Shown here: positions 8,357 to 16,953 of the stretch, piece by piece | How positions within the stretch are numbered: the first letter of the stretch is position 1 | How the letters are laid out: the number at the start of each line of letters is the position of its first letter | Origin: Saccharomyces uvarum | Taxonomy: Eukaryota > Ascomycota > Saccharomycetes > Saccharomycetales > Saccharomycetaceae | Assembly (NCBI GenBank): GCA_947243795.1 | Contig: OX365937.1 | Span: 620,001-684,000 of the forward strand | DNA: 64,000 nucleotides | Reading direction: 5' to 3' | The notes under the pieces: generated by a model | What the model was told of the DNA's origin: nothing | Seen by the model: only the letters and a program-made list of their open reading frames with translations | Database searches by the model: none | Program-made: the position numbers and the translations under genes

Positions 8357-11300
8357 CTAAATTCTACTGTTTTTTTTCTTTGTAACGCTATATATGGCTC
8401 TAGATTGCAATGCATGAGCGAACGATAGAGTAATGGGCCAGATTGGTGCGTCACCAAGTATTCTAACACCCAAATACAAACATTTGGAGGATAGGCTTGT
8501 TGCGATAATCATTTGTATTGTTTCATTTATATTGGTACTCGGATCCATGGCTCTCTGTGCTTGCGCTTCATCCAATGCTGACAAATCTAACGCATCCTTA
8601 TCTTGCCATCTTAGGAAATCGGTATACGATTTTAACATATCATACTCCTTCGGTATCAAGTTCATTTGTAGTCTTTTCAAGACCTTCTCTGCTCCCAGCC
8701 ATAAGATCCTGTCTTCAAAACCCAATGTTGTTGAGTTAGGATTACTGGCGTTGTATTCACGTGCCCAGTCCTCGATGCATTTCATATACTCTGAAATGAC
8801 TAATACAGCAGTGAACATGCATGTGGTAGTGAAAACTGCAGTCTTGAAAATCATGCAATTATCCCGTTTAAGGCTCGAGAGGAAAAAAGTCCATGTATCT
8901 ACTAGATTTAAAGCATATTCTGTAGCTTCTCTCAGAGAATCCATGTCATAACAAACTTCCTCCAGAGCTTTGTTCATATTGGACCAATCCTTGAGCCAAA
9001 TCGTTTTTATAACATGCGCCAAGTCCAAGCATCTTCTCATCTTGGCAAATAGATATAGCGGAACGATCAGCCTCATTGCTGGATTAGCTTTTATCGTTGG
9101 AATACTATTTTCAGTGGGTGTTAAGATACCGCCATTTTTCAAATATAGATTTTCCCAATAATTCAACATTGTATCTATCCGTTGTCTTGAAGTGATCTTC
9201 CATTCAATATCATCCAACTCAATGTTACCATCATTATCACCAACTCTTGCATTATTTCTTTCAATCAGGATTTTTTCATGAATAGATATTAGTAAGGATA
9301 GACATGTACTCAATGAGATCCTAGCATGTTTATAAAAGAAACCGTCGCCATTGGACAGGAACCTTAAACAATTTTCGTAAGCTTCGTTACCATTAGATAA
9401 CTCAATCAATGAGAATTTCGAATCTAATGTGATTTTGTATTGAGATAATAAATTTGTCCATTCACCGGAGTTATGGCATTGATACAGTTCCTCCTTATAG
9501 CATGGAACACCACATTTCAAATCAATTGAATGAAAGCAACAGTTAATACCAACTAAAGAAGAAAATAAATTTGACAATAGTAACACCGCATGGCACGTTC
9601 TGATTCTTGACTGTGCCAAAACAAAATACTGATAGTTTTTGTTCATTTGGTCCGGTGAAGTGTATTGCGCTTTAATTTTCGAAAACATAAGAGGGCTATT
9701 TTCATATTCCATGGCGTGATCGCTCTCAATGGGGGGTTGGCAAATTGACTCTAACGGTTGATTCAACCGCGTGGATTTCAAGAGACGAATAATCGTCACC
9801 AACTGACTACTCATCCCCTTTATTACAGATGCGTTCTTGTTAAAAATACCGTAAAACGTCAATAGTACAAATGTTTGAATAACCCATAACGGTGTTGTTT
9901 CTGGGGCTGCTTCACTAGCTTTTAAACTCTTTTTTATTTGGGTGTTTGCAACATTGGCCAATACTTTGGCATGTGTTGAATGGAATCCATATAATGCACC
10001 AATCATGGAGATAGATAATAATAAGGGATAAATGTCCATGTTGGGTGCGACAGAAGGAAGATGAATAAAGGAGAAAAAGGGATGGAATTCTTCTTTATAG
10101 TAAGCGACATAATCGTTTAATTCACCAATTGTGGGGAAAGCTTTCGATTCGATATTGTTATCCGTTAATATCATACTTCTTAGTTCGTTAGTAAAAACTG
10201 CTTGTGAAGTTGAAGGAACAGAAAATGGGGACAACAAGTCTGAAGATGTAACCACTGGCAATTGTTTGTGCGTCACGGTGGAATTAGTGTCGGTAGTATA
10301 TGATAAAGTGAGATTGTCGTCGTCTGCGTTAGCGTCGTTTAGTTCTGTCTCAAGTAAAGCTTTCGACATATCCAATTGTCTCGAGCTGAAAAAATTGGAT
10401 ATGTTATAGTCCATCATAACGCTATCTCGACGCCTCTTATGGGAGCTTAGGGATATATAATCGGATTGGGAAGGCTCCTTTAGCTGGTTTTGTGGGGTAG
10501 CTGGTAAATCCGTATTCGCGTTTAAGGTCAAGTTCATACGAGGTGATAAGGAGTGTTTTTCTGAGTTAGATGACCCAACTGAGGGGGCAGACTGGTTTGG
10601 GTGTGATTTGCTTGGTATTGATGATCTTGAAGAAGGCGGAGAATAAGTAAAGCCGATATCGTTGAAATGGTTGAAATTAATTTTGAAGCCGGATTTTTGG
10701 TCGGTGTTGTTGATGAAATCAGACAACCATTGATCGTTTATGGTAGCCGGATCGACGTTACTATCATTGTCGTTGACTTCCATTGTCGGTTCCAATAAAT
10801 TATTGGTGCTCGAGTTGAACTGCACCGTGGAAGACGAATCTGACACGCTTATTGGCGGGTGTCTTGGAGATAGAGACAGGGGTGGTTTCTCATTACTCAT
10901 TTCCCTATAGGATTGATTTGCCAAATTGCTGTAACTGTTAGAAGCGGTAGTGGAGTTCGATGCTATGCTATGCGAGAAGCTCGAAGGTAGGTTAAATTCC
11001 GAAGACGTCTGTTTACTATGGTTGAAACAACCCAAATCTAAGGGCGAATGGTGGCTTGCTGTGTACCCGCCTGCACCCGCATGCGTGGAATGCATGGTTA
11101 GGAGGTCTGACAAAGAGGGGCCGCTGCTTAAAAGGTAAACACCGGGCGTGGCAATGGTGCTGCCATTGTTGCTGTTTATGATAGTAGCGGAGGTAGAGCG
11201 CTGCGACTGTAGCTGCTCAGAAGCATCGTTGTTAAACAAGTTCAAATTGAACTTGATGGCCTGCGACGGGTCGTCTAGAGTCAGGGGGGGCATATCCAGC

Positions 11301-12124
11301 TCGGAGACGCTTTCCATGAGTTGCTTGGCGGTCATCTGAGGAGTGGAAAACCCGACCTGATGCGGGGCTTCTTCGATGAGCTCGAAGTTGGTAATAGTAT
11401 GGCGAGGACTGTTGTCGTTGGACATGTAAGTCATCGCACTAGACGCAGAAAAGGACGCGTGTCTTTTCGTCTTGTGCATGGAGGATGGGGTGGAAGGGGT
11501 TTGTGCTCTCTCGCAAATGTCCCCACTGGATGCAGAGTGGATCGGTAGGTCTTTCACCCCAGCATCTGTCTTCCTGGGAGCCGTCTCGGCTTGTTTGCTA
11601 CTTATCGAAGGGGTCGGGGTGGGGAGATCTAGGTTACTTGACTTGGTCAGAGCCACCACGGCCTCCTTCAGCTCTTCAGGAGTCTTGCCGGTAAGGTTCT
11701 TCGGGGTGGGCAGAATTGTTTCCTTGTTCCCGGCTATTTTGATGATGTGAAGGTCAGACGGGTCGTCTGCAGTCACTGAATGGCGGCGCTTGGAGGCAAA
11801 GGTAGCACTGGGGCTCGGTGACGGGGCCATGTGCTGCGTGTCACCCGTCCCTACAAGAGCGGCGTGTAGTTTCTGCTGGTGTCTAAGCACTAGATCTCTA
11901 CGAGCAAAACACCTACCGCAAAAGATACAAAGATACGGTTTTTCACGGGTGTGCGAATGCTGGTGTCTCTTCAAATGCTCTTGTCTGACAAACCCCCTTG
12001 TGCACGTGGGACACAAGAAAGGTCTCGGCTTGTCAGTCTTGATAATCCGAGACTTCTTGGGAATGGGTAGTATGCCGTGGCCCGCAGGCTTGGCGAAATT
12101 AGACTGATTACCGTTGGCAAACAT
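8357..12124 (-). CDS. RSF2: RSF2 (ZMS1), C2H2 zinc-finger transcription regulator
   Basis: Encodes 1255 residues from the ATG at 12124. Rsf2 regulates nuclear and mitochondrial genes needed for glycerol-based respiratory growth. Two C2H2 fingers lie near the N-terminus at about residues 38-58 (CPTCTRGFVRQEHLKRHQHSH) and 66-88 (CIFCGRCFARRDLVLRHQQK). They are preceded by a basic stretch (PKKSRIIKTDKPR), a likely nuclear signal. A long Ser/Thr/Asn-rich region follows. The C-terminal half, from about 660 (YVAYYKEEFHPFFSFIHLP), is the fungal transcription-factor middle homology domain. The S. cerevisiae protein as I remember it is annotated with about 110 extra N-terminal residues; here the matching upstream frame is separated by a stop, so I start at MFANGNQSNF. 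Three non-ATG codons upstream are also open. Confidence 0.92.
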   Translation of the reverse strand: MFANGNQSNFAKPAGHGILPIPKKSRIIKTDKPRPFLCPTCTRGFVRQEHLKRHQHSHTREKPYLCIFCGRCFARRDLVLRHQQKLHAALVGTGDTQHMAPSPSPSATFASKRRHSVTADDPSDLHIIKIAGNKETILPTPKNLTGKTPEELKEAVVALTKSSNLDLPTPTPSISSKQAETAPRKTDAGVKDLPIHSASSGDICERAQTPSTPSSMHKTKRHASFSASSAMTYMSNDNSPRHTITNFELIEEAPHQVGFSTPQMTAKQLMESVSELDMPPLTLDDPSQAIKFNLNLFNNDASEQLQSQRSTSATIINSNNGSTIATPGVYLLSSGPSLSDLLTMHSTHAGAGGYTASHHSPLDLGCFNHSKQTSSEFNLPSSFSHSIASNSTTASNSYSNLANQSYREMSNEKPPLSLSPRHPPISVSDSSSTVQFNSSTNNLLEPTMEVNDNDSNVDPATINDQWLSDFINNTDQKSGFKINFNHFNDIGFTYSPPSSRSSIPSKSHPNQSAPSVGSSNSEKHSLSPRMNLTLNANTDLPATPQNQLKEPSQSDYISLSSHKRRRDSVMMDYNISNFFSSRQLDMSKALLETELNDANADDDNLTLSYTTDTNSTVTHKQLPVVTSSDLLSPFSVPSTSQAVFTNELRSMILTDNNIESKAFPTIGELNDYVAYYKEEFHPFFSFIHLPSVAPNMDIYPLLLSISMIGALYGFHSTHAKVLANVANTQIKKSLKASEAAPETTPLWVIQTFVLLTFYGIFNKNASVIKGMSSQLVTIIRLLKSTRLNQPLESICQPPIESDHAMEYENSPLMFSKIKAQYTSPDQMNKNYQYFVLAQSRIRTCHAVLLLSNLFSSLVGINCCFHSIDLKCGVPCYKEELYQCHNSGEWTNLLSQYKITLDSKFSLIELSNGNEAYENCLRFLSNGDGFFYKHARISLSTCLSLLISIHEKILIERNNARVGDNDGNIELDDIEWKITSRQRIDTMLNYWENLYLKNGGILTPTENSIPTIKANPAMRLIVPLYLFAKMRRCLDLAHVIKTIWLKDWSNMNKALEEVCYDMDSLREATEYALNLVDTWTFFLSSLKRDNCMIFKTAVFTTTCMFTAVLVISEYMKCIEDWAREYNASNPNSTTLGFEDRILWLGAEKVLKRLQMNLIPKEYDMLKSYTDFLRWQDKDALDLSALDEAQAQRAMDPSTNINETIQMIIATSLSSKCLYLGVRILGDAPIWPITLSFAHALQSRAIYSVTKKKNSRI

Positions 12125-12660
12125 GGGCACAGGCACTAATATACTTTGTTATGGGCTATATTTGTTCCAGGACTGATAGCTCTTTCGGCCTTGCGTTTCC
12201 TTTAAATACAAGACTCTTATAGAATAACTTGCGATAGGTGATTATGACCAGTGAAAATGCTCAGAGGCAAACTAACAAGTCCTCGTTTCTTTGTTTTCGT
12301 TTCTAATATATGCAGGGTCAAACCGGAAAAAGAAGACAAACGGAAAAAGTGCCAGCAACACGGAATAAAAATGTCCACTCCTATTTCGAGCGGCCGCGGT
12401 CATATGCATAATGCAAGCGCCCCTTGGCCCAATGCGGCCGGTGGCCTCCGAAACAGGCCGTTTACTTCCAAAGGTTATTTCCCGCAAGGGAAGTTGCACG
12501 TCTAGCTGCCTATTGTTGGCTGCAACCACGTCACCGCCTTACAGAGGACCGGCGCAGAGCAGCGTCATGACGCAAGATCTGAGAATTGCGACTCCCCCCT
12601 GTTGTTGCCGCTGGCGTCGTTCGGCGTGACTATGCGGGTTGTTCTTGCTTCCGCGATTAT

Positions 12661-12690
12661 CGCTGCAGCAGCTGCAGCAGCAGCTGCTGT
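12661..12690. repeat. Imperfect CAG/CTG-rich repeat
   Basis: About 30 bp made of alternating GCAG and CTG words, largely self-complementary (several GCAGCTGC palindromes). It lies in non-coding DNA upstream of RSF2. It could fold or expand, and no function is visible. Confidence 0.6.
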
Positions 12691-12971
12691 CATCAGTTGC
12701 GCGGTAGGTAGCTGTGGCGGCCAGTAACATGCAGTGGATTACTCAATACAGCATGGAATCCGCAGGTACAATGTCGCAACAGACTGGGCGCTGTGTCTGT
12801 CTACGATAAACACCGAATTTTAACCCGAGCTTTTCCTTCCTCTGGGAGTGCCCAATCCCGGCGAAGTGAGCGTCTGTTTACAGTGCGTGTGGTGAGCTTG
12901 GCATTTGGGAAATAACTCTTTTGTCTTCCTTTAAGCTCTTGTACGATGGATGGCTGATAGCGGCAGACCGT

Positions 12972-12999
12972 GCCCTAACGTACTGGCTTCTGTTAGGGT
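12972..12999. promoter_or_regulatory. Two Tbf1-type sites upstream of snR3
   Basis: GCCCTAA at 12972-12978 and TTAGGGT at 12993-12999 are two oppositely oriented copies of the Tbf1 motif RCCCTAA, about 15 bp apart. Tbf1 is known to bind and activate many yeast snoRNA promoters. The pair lies about 70-100 bp upstream of the TATA box at 13071 and about 160-190 bp upstream of the proposed snR3 start, which fits that role. Confidence 0.6.
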
Positions 13000-13070
13000 A
13001 ACGGTATTTCGGCAGATATTTTTGCTTTTCGGCGGCCCAGAAAAACCAAAGAAGAGGAAGAAAAAAAAGG

Positions 13071-13078
13071 TATAAAAG
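13071..13078 (+). promoter_or_regulatory. TATA box of snR3
   Basis: TATAAAAG follows an A-rich tract. It lies about 90 bp upstream of the inferred snR3 5' end, within the usual 40-120 bp window for yeast RNA polymerase II initiation. No protein-coding start on this strand follows within reach, which supports an RNA gene as the target. Confidence 0.6.
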
Positions 13079-13160
13079 AAAGCATGGATATCTTACATCG
13101 TTTCCCACTTTCCTTTCTGTGTTATTTAATTTTTTCTTTGTAGTTTCCTTCCAAAAAAAG

Positions 13161-13354
13161 TAACTTTGTCCTAAAGTACTAATCCACCGCAATAGACAGT
13201 ACGAAGATCGAGCTATTAATTTGAACACTCGGTCTTATTCGTGATAAGCGTTGTGGAGAGATCAATTTTTCAGGTCATTTATAAGAACTCGAGTGGATTG
13301 CTGATTGTTTTGATTGGCAGAATGAGACTCGAGTGTCAGAAAATGACTATATTT
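13161..13354 (+). ncRNA. SNR3: snR3, H/ACA box snoRNA guiding 25S rRNA pseudouridylation
   Basis: A two-hairpin H/ACA RNA lies between RSF2 and EFM3, where S. cerevisiae has snR3. Hairpin 1: lower stem from 13184 (CCAC with GTGG at 13253-13256), pocket strand AATAGACAGT (13191-13200), upper stem 13201-13212 with 13228-13242. The H box AGATCA (13259-13264) begins 16 nt after the 3' pocket strand starts. Hairpin 2: lower stem GTCATTT (13274-13280) with AAATGAC (13341-13347), pocket strands ATAAGA (13281-13286) and GTCAGA (13335-13340), upper stem formed by two ACTCGAGT copies. The terminal box, 14 nt after the 3' pocket strand, reads ATA (13349-13351). Pocket 1 pairs 8+3 bases around 25S U2129; pocket 2 fits U2133 and U2264, the known snR3 targets. 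The 5' end assumes the 194-nt length I remember for S. cerevisiae snR3. Confidence 0.88.
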
Positions 13355-13388
13355 TTTTTTCTATATGTATTTGTTTGTAGTTTGTACT

Positions 13389-14396
13389 CTATAGTCTCAC
13401 TACCTTGTAAATTCGAATGGGCGCAATCAAAGGTTTGAAGAGCAGGTCTTCCACCATCCGGGCCTCGCTCTTCCTATCATACTCGGTGCTCGTTACCACA
13501 CTGTATTTCAACCCGACTTTATGGCACTCCTGGGCAAACTCTTTGTCGGTGGAGTCGCTTCTGATCGTCGCGGACAGTAAGCACACTTCACAATGGCTCA
13601 TGGCGAGGCATTCGGCCAAGCACTGGCACAGTTCAGGAAAGATCGTCGAGTCGTACGTGACGTCCGCCGCTACCACCAGGTTCACTTCGTCGGGGACTCT
13701 GTCACTGCCCCACCATAGTCTTTGCAGTCTGATGTCCGGCCCCTGCTCACGCCAGGCATCGTTCAACTCGAAATTCCTTCTTAGCTGCGTCTCCACCAGG
13801 TCCGAGTCGCCGTCCGTTACGTACATCTTGCTCACGTATTCGCGATACTGCTGCAAGAGAATAAGACTTACAATGCCTGTTCCGGCACCGATCTCGAGAA
13901 CGTTCAACTTCTTCTTGCCGTCCCCATGCACAAATTTTAGTAGCGGCTCGTGCATGAGGAAGTCTCCCATGTATAACGCAGCTTCCCACGTTCTGAACCC
14001 CGTGGTACTGGCCGCACTGATCAGATTCGGTGTTTCCTCGATGTTGATCTTCACGTTTTCATCAAACCTGTACCTTATGATCTCTTTCATCGTTGGGTCT
14101 GGTTTGCCCATGCTCAGAAGTTCGATGTACTTCTCATAGAGATAATCGGATACTTCGGGACCGTCTTCGTCTTCATTGACCATTGTGAGAGCTTTGCTAA
14201 AAATCCAGTCATTGTCCAGGAGAGCTTTGATTATTGTCTTGCAGTAATATGCGTTTGTAGCTTGCACTCGTTCCATTTCGTTAATGAATCTCGAAACATT
14301 CAGGATAACATCATGCTCGTTCGTTTCCAACTCCTTCAGTAAGTACTCTCGGGGGCATCGCTGGTGCAATCTATCATAAAAAAGGTCTTCATCCAT
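13389..14396 (-). CDS. EFM3: EFM3 (YJR129C), eEF2 lysine methyltransferase
   Basis: Encodes 335 residues (S. cerevisiae 339). Efm3 is the FAM86-type class I methyltransferase that trimethylates Lys509 of translation elongation factor 2 in the cytosol. An N-terminal FAM86 region covers about residues 1-110. The S-adenosylmethionine-binding motif I is at about 165-178 (LEIGAGTGIVSLIL), an acidic post-I segment follows (VTDGDSDLV), and AADVTYDSTIFPEL is the post-II motif typical of the family. The gene is noticeably GC-rich compared with its neighbours. It converges with snR3, with only about 35 bp between their ends. A Gcn4-type TGAGTCA lies at 14423-14429, just upstream of the ATG, of unknown relevance. 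Confidence 0.93.
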   Translation of the reverse strand: MDEDLFYDRLHQRCPREYLLKELETNEHDVILNVSRFINEMERVQATNAYYCKTIIKALLDNDWIFSKALTMVNEDEDGPEVSDYLYEKYIELLSMGKPDPTMKEIIRYRFDENVKINIEETPNLISAASTTGFRTWEAALYMGDFLMHEPLLKFVHGDGKKKLNVLEIGAGTGIVSLILLQQYREYVSKMYVTDGDSDLVETQLRRNFELNDAWREQGPDIRLQRLWWGSDRVPDEVNLVVAADVTYDSTIFPELCQCLAECLAMSHCEVCLLSATIRSDSTDKEFAQECHKVGLKYSVVTSTEYDRKSEARMVEDLLFKPLIAPIRIYKVVRL

Positions 14397-14560
14397 ACTG
14401 CCTTTAACGAGAAGCCGCTGTTTGAGTCATTCCCTTTTTCTTCTCTCACTATGGTTTTGCGATGGTGCACTAACTGCTACTATTTATCTCGCTGTCGTCG
14501 TGTCCGGACGAGCAACATTAAAATTTTCTACAAATTCGATTACACACATATATATGGCAC

Positions 14561-16480
14561 TCATTCTTCCAAAGCTTTATCAATGGCTTGCTGAAAGACC
14601 TTACATAAAACTTCGCTATTTTCTAAGCCTACGCTGACTCTTACAAGATTTTTTTCAACACCATATTGGGCTATTTCATCCAATTCCTGGTAATGTGCTA
14701 TAATAGCATATGGACATGCCAACGTAAAGTTCGTACCTAAAGATGGTCCCTTACATAGTTCCAGACTGTTGAAAAACTTCTTTGCCTTCTCAATATTGAA
14801 AAACGTTAATGAAAATAAGCCACCATAACCACCATCTTTTGTAGACATGACGTTGTCGTAATTCTTCTTGGTTTCCTCTGATGTTAAACTGGGGTAGTAG
14901 ATTTTCTTGAACAACTTACCCTCTTGTGGTAGCAATACCTTCGTTAACAATACATCAGTATTCGTATTGACTTTCATTGTCCGTTCCACAAAATCTCTTG
15001 AATTTCTTTCCAGACATAAGGCATCCTCACACCATAAACAATCTTCGTATCCGTCTTCAGTCCTCATAAACTTTTTAGCAAAGTCATAAATCTTGCCCTT
15101 AGGGTTTAGCACCAAGGATCCCGCAATAACATTCGAATCACCACTGAAGATCTTGGTCAAAGAACTACAAACAATGTCAGCAAAGGGCAATACGTCGATA
15201 TTGACAAACCCGCCAACAGTTTCATCGACCACTATATAAAATGAATATAGATCCGATAGTCTTTTTAGTTCCTCTAAATCTCCCATTTTCAATAGCGGGT
15301 TTGATGGAGCCTCGATAAACACTGCCAGTATTTGTTCACCAGAATGTAAAATATTTTTCAAAGCATCCATTGATGTCGAATCACCCTGTCCCAAGAAGTG
15401 CGTGTGATTGAATTTTCGAAGAATACTCAAAGTATCTGTGTATGGGAATCCAAACATAACTGTCTTTTTGAAGGGCGGACCATACCCAATCAGCTTGTCT
15501 TGCCTATTAGAAGATCTTGACAAGCGGTTAGCATCAAGGTTCAACAGTAACCTGTGAGCGGTGAAAATAGACGCCATCCCACTAGGGAACAAATAAACAT
15601 CCGTATTTGGATTGACGTGGTAGCTCAAGTCGTCCTTGGATATGTCTTCAAAAGTACTGCTTGTACTGCTCTCTCCCGTGGAGTTGAATGTTTCTGCAGG
15701 AACGTCAGAGTTCAATTGGCTTTCACTGAACGGCTCTCCACTCCCAGCATTAAAGGGACCATTGCCTTCGTTATAATGTTCAAATGAAAACAAGTCTGAC
15801 AAGCTTTCTGGATCAAGTTTCTCAACAACTTTTGTAGCGATTCTTTTTCTTATTAGAAATTTGGCTTTATCGGCTGCCAGGAAATTCAAATTTCTACCAA
15901 ATCTCGTTTCAACGTATTCTTCGTTTACTCTGCTCTCATCTTCAGCTGCGAATTTTCTTCCATTGCTAGCTGCACCAGTACTTTTCAAGCTTTCCTTGAC
16001 TTCCAACTCGTGTAGGATATATTCGGCCATTCTGCTGGATACAATTTCACCAGTATGCTGCCAGTACTGTTTCATTATCGGAAAGATTTCCTGGTCCACA
16101 AATACCACCGTAATCTTGCATTCTTTCCTCCAAAGCTTCTCCTCTTGATTCAAAGGCTTCGGTGTGCACAGCTGTAAAATGCGTACTTTCGTGGAGAGAC
16201 CTGTTTTCACTTTAATGAACTCTCTGCACCTGTTAGCGACCTTGTAAGACGGGAAACAAAGACACGTCTCATTTTCCATAGAGTACTTAGCACACAAAAC
16301 TTCGCATAGTTTCTTGATTGACTTGTGTACAAAGAACCTGGGGTAGCCGGTAGTAAGCGAGTTTATGATGTCGCTCTCACCTTCTTCATAACCCACTGTG
16401 GCTTCCCATGTGGGTAAACACACCGATACGGCGTGCTTCGTATTGGGTGGAATCGACTCACCTACTGTTCTAGATATCAT
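14561..16480 (-). CDS. STR2: STR2, cystathionine gamma-synthase
   Basis: Encodes 639 residues, the same length as S. cerevisiae Str2. It is a PLP enzyme of the Cys/Met-metabolism family that makes cystathionine from cysteine and an activated homoserine ester, the route from cysteine back towards homocysteine. The catalytic lysine is in SSLTKIFSGDSN; VVDETVGGFVN is the upstream PLP-contact motif, and EAPSNPLLKMGDL is a family signature. The first about 300 residues are a fungal-type extension, with the PLP fold C-terminal. The ATG at 16478-16480 (MISRTVGESIPPNTKHAVSV) matches the known N-terminus. It is divergent from MNS1. I see no CACGTG or TGACTCA in the 473-bp promoter gap. Confidence 0.94.
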   Translation of the reverse strand: MISRTVGESIPPNTKHAVSVCLPTWEATVGYEEGESDIINSLTTGYPRFFVHKSIKKLCEVLCAKYSMENETCLCFPSYKVANRCREFIKVKTGLSTKVRILQLCTPKPLNQEEKLWRKECKITVVFVDQEIFPIMKQYWQHTGEIVSSRMAEYILHELEVKESLKSTGAASNGRKFAAEDESRVNEEYVETRFGRNLNFLAADKAKFLIRKRIATKVVEKLDPESLSDLFSFEHYNEGNGPFNAGSGEPFSESQLNSDVPAETFNSTGESSTSSTFEDISKDDLSYHVNPNTDVYLFPSGMASIFTAHRLLLNLDANRLSRSSNRQDKLIGYGPPFKKTVMFGFPYTDTLSILRKFNHTHFLGQGDSTSMDALKNILHSGEQILAVFIEAPSNPLLKMGDLEELKRLSDLYSFYIVVDETVGGFVNIDVLPFADIVCSSLTKIFSGDSNVIAGSLVLNPKGKIYDFAKKFMRTEDGYEDCLWCEDALCLERNSRDFVERTMKVNTNTDVLLTKVLLPQEGKLFKKIYYPSLTSEETKKNYDNVMSTKDGGYGGLFSLTFFNIEKAKKFFNSLELCKGPSLGTNFTLACPYAIIAHYQELDEIAQYGVEKNLVRVSVGLENSEVLCKVFQQAIDKALEE

Positions 16481-16953
16481 ATCCTTTACTTGGTCTTGTT
16501 GTTCCTGTTAAAGTTACTGCCATTGTAATGAACAAGTGCCCTTAAGTACATTTTACAACCACCCTATATCTTAAATATGACTAATCCTTAGCCCGAGGTG
16601 TGTCATGAAACGCAGAGGCGCTATCATGGTTTTGATGTTTTTTCAACTCCACACATAATCAAATTAGTCAGACTTGCTGGGTTTGTAAGGGTCCACCGGA
16701 TTCAATGCTGCCAAACGTTGAGGTTTTGTACGCGCAAGATCGATGAGTGGAGTATTGCTACTTGGAAGTAGCTTTCTAATGGTTTGTCTTCAAATGCTCG
16801 CAAATTCACCTTAATTGTGGCGCTTTTTCTAAAGGGAAGTTAACATTGGAATTTTTTAGTTCGCCAAGACGAAAGAAAAGAAAAGGATACAGCTTGTCAG
16901 AGGAATCAAAAGGCTTTAAAAAAGGTAAACATCAGGACTTTGAAGGTGTACCA
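16481..16953. other. STR2-MNS1 divergent promoter region
   Basis: A 473-bp gap between two divergent starts. It contains no perfect Cbf1, Gcn4 or Met31/32 motif that I can find. The frame of MNS1 stays open for 36 codons upstream of its first ATG, but no ATG occurs there. Confidence 0.5.

Larger units (their letters stand above)
12125..13160. other. RSF2-snR3 divergent intergenic region
   Basis: About 1 kb between the RSF2 start and the proposed 5' end of snR3. It holds the RSF2 promoter/leader and the snR3 promoter. Positions 12390-12730 are GC-rich for a yeast intergenic region, with many GGCC and CAG/CTG words, and include a CAG/CTG-rich stretch at about 12661-12690. A minus-strand open frame at 12272-12529 resembles the annotated N-terminus of S. 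cerevisiae Rsf2 but is not continuous with RSF2 here (see findings). Confidence 0.5.

Noticed and set aside
11790-12107. Plus-strand open frame opposite the RSF2 zinc fingers (counterpart of the dubious YJR128W)
   Set aside because: It fully overlaps RSF2 on the opposite strand, has no family motif, and arises from the codon pattern of RSF2.
14364-14637. Plus-strand frames across the EFM3-STR2 gap
   Set aside because: They overlap the 5' end of EFM3 and the 3' end of STR2, with no recognisable domain.
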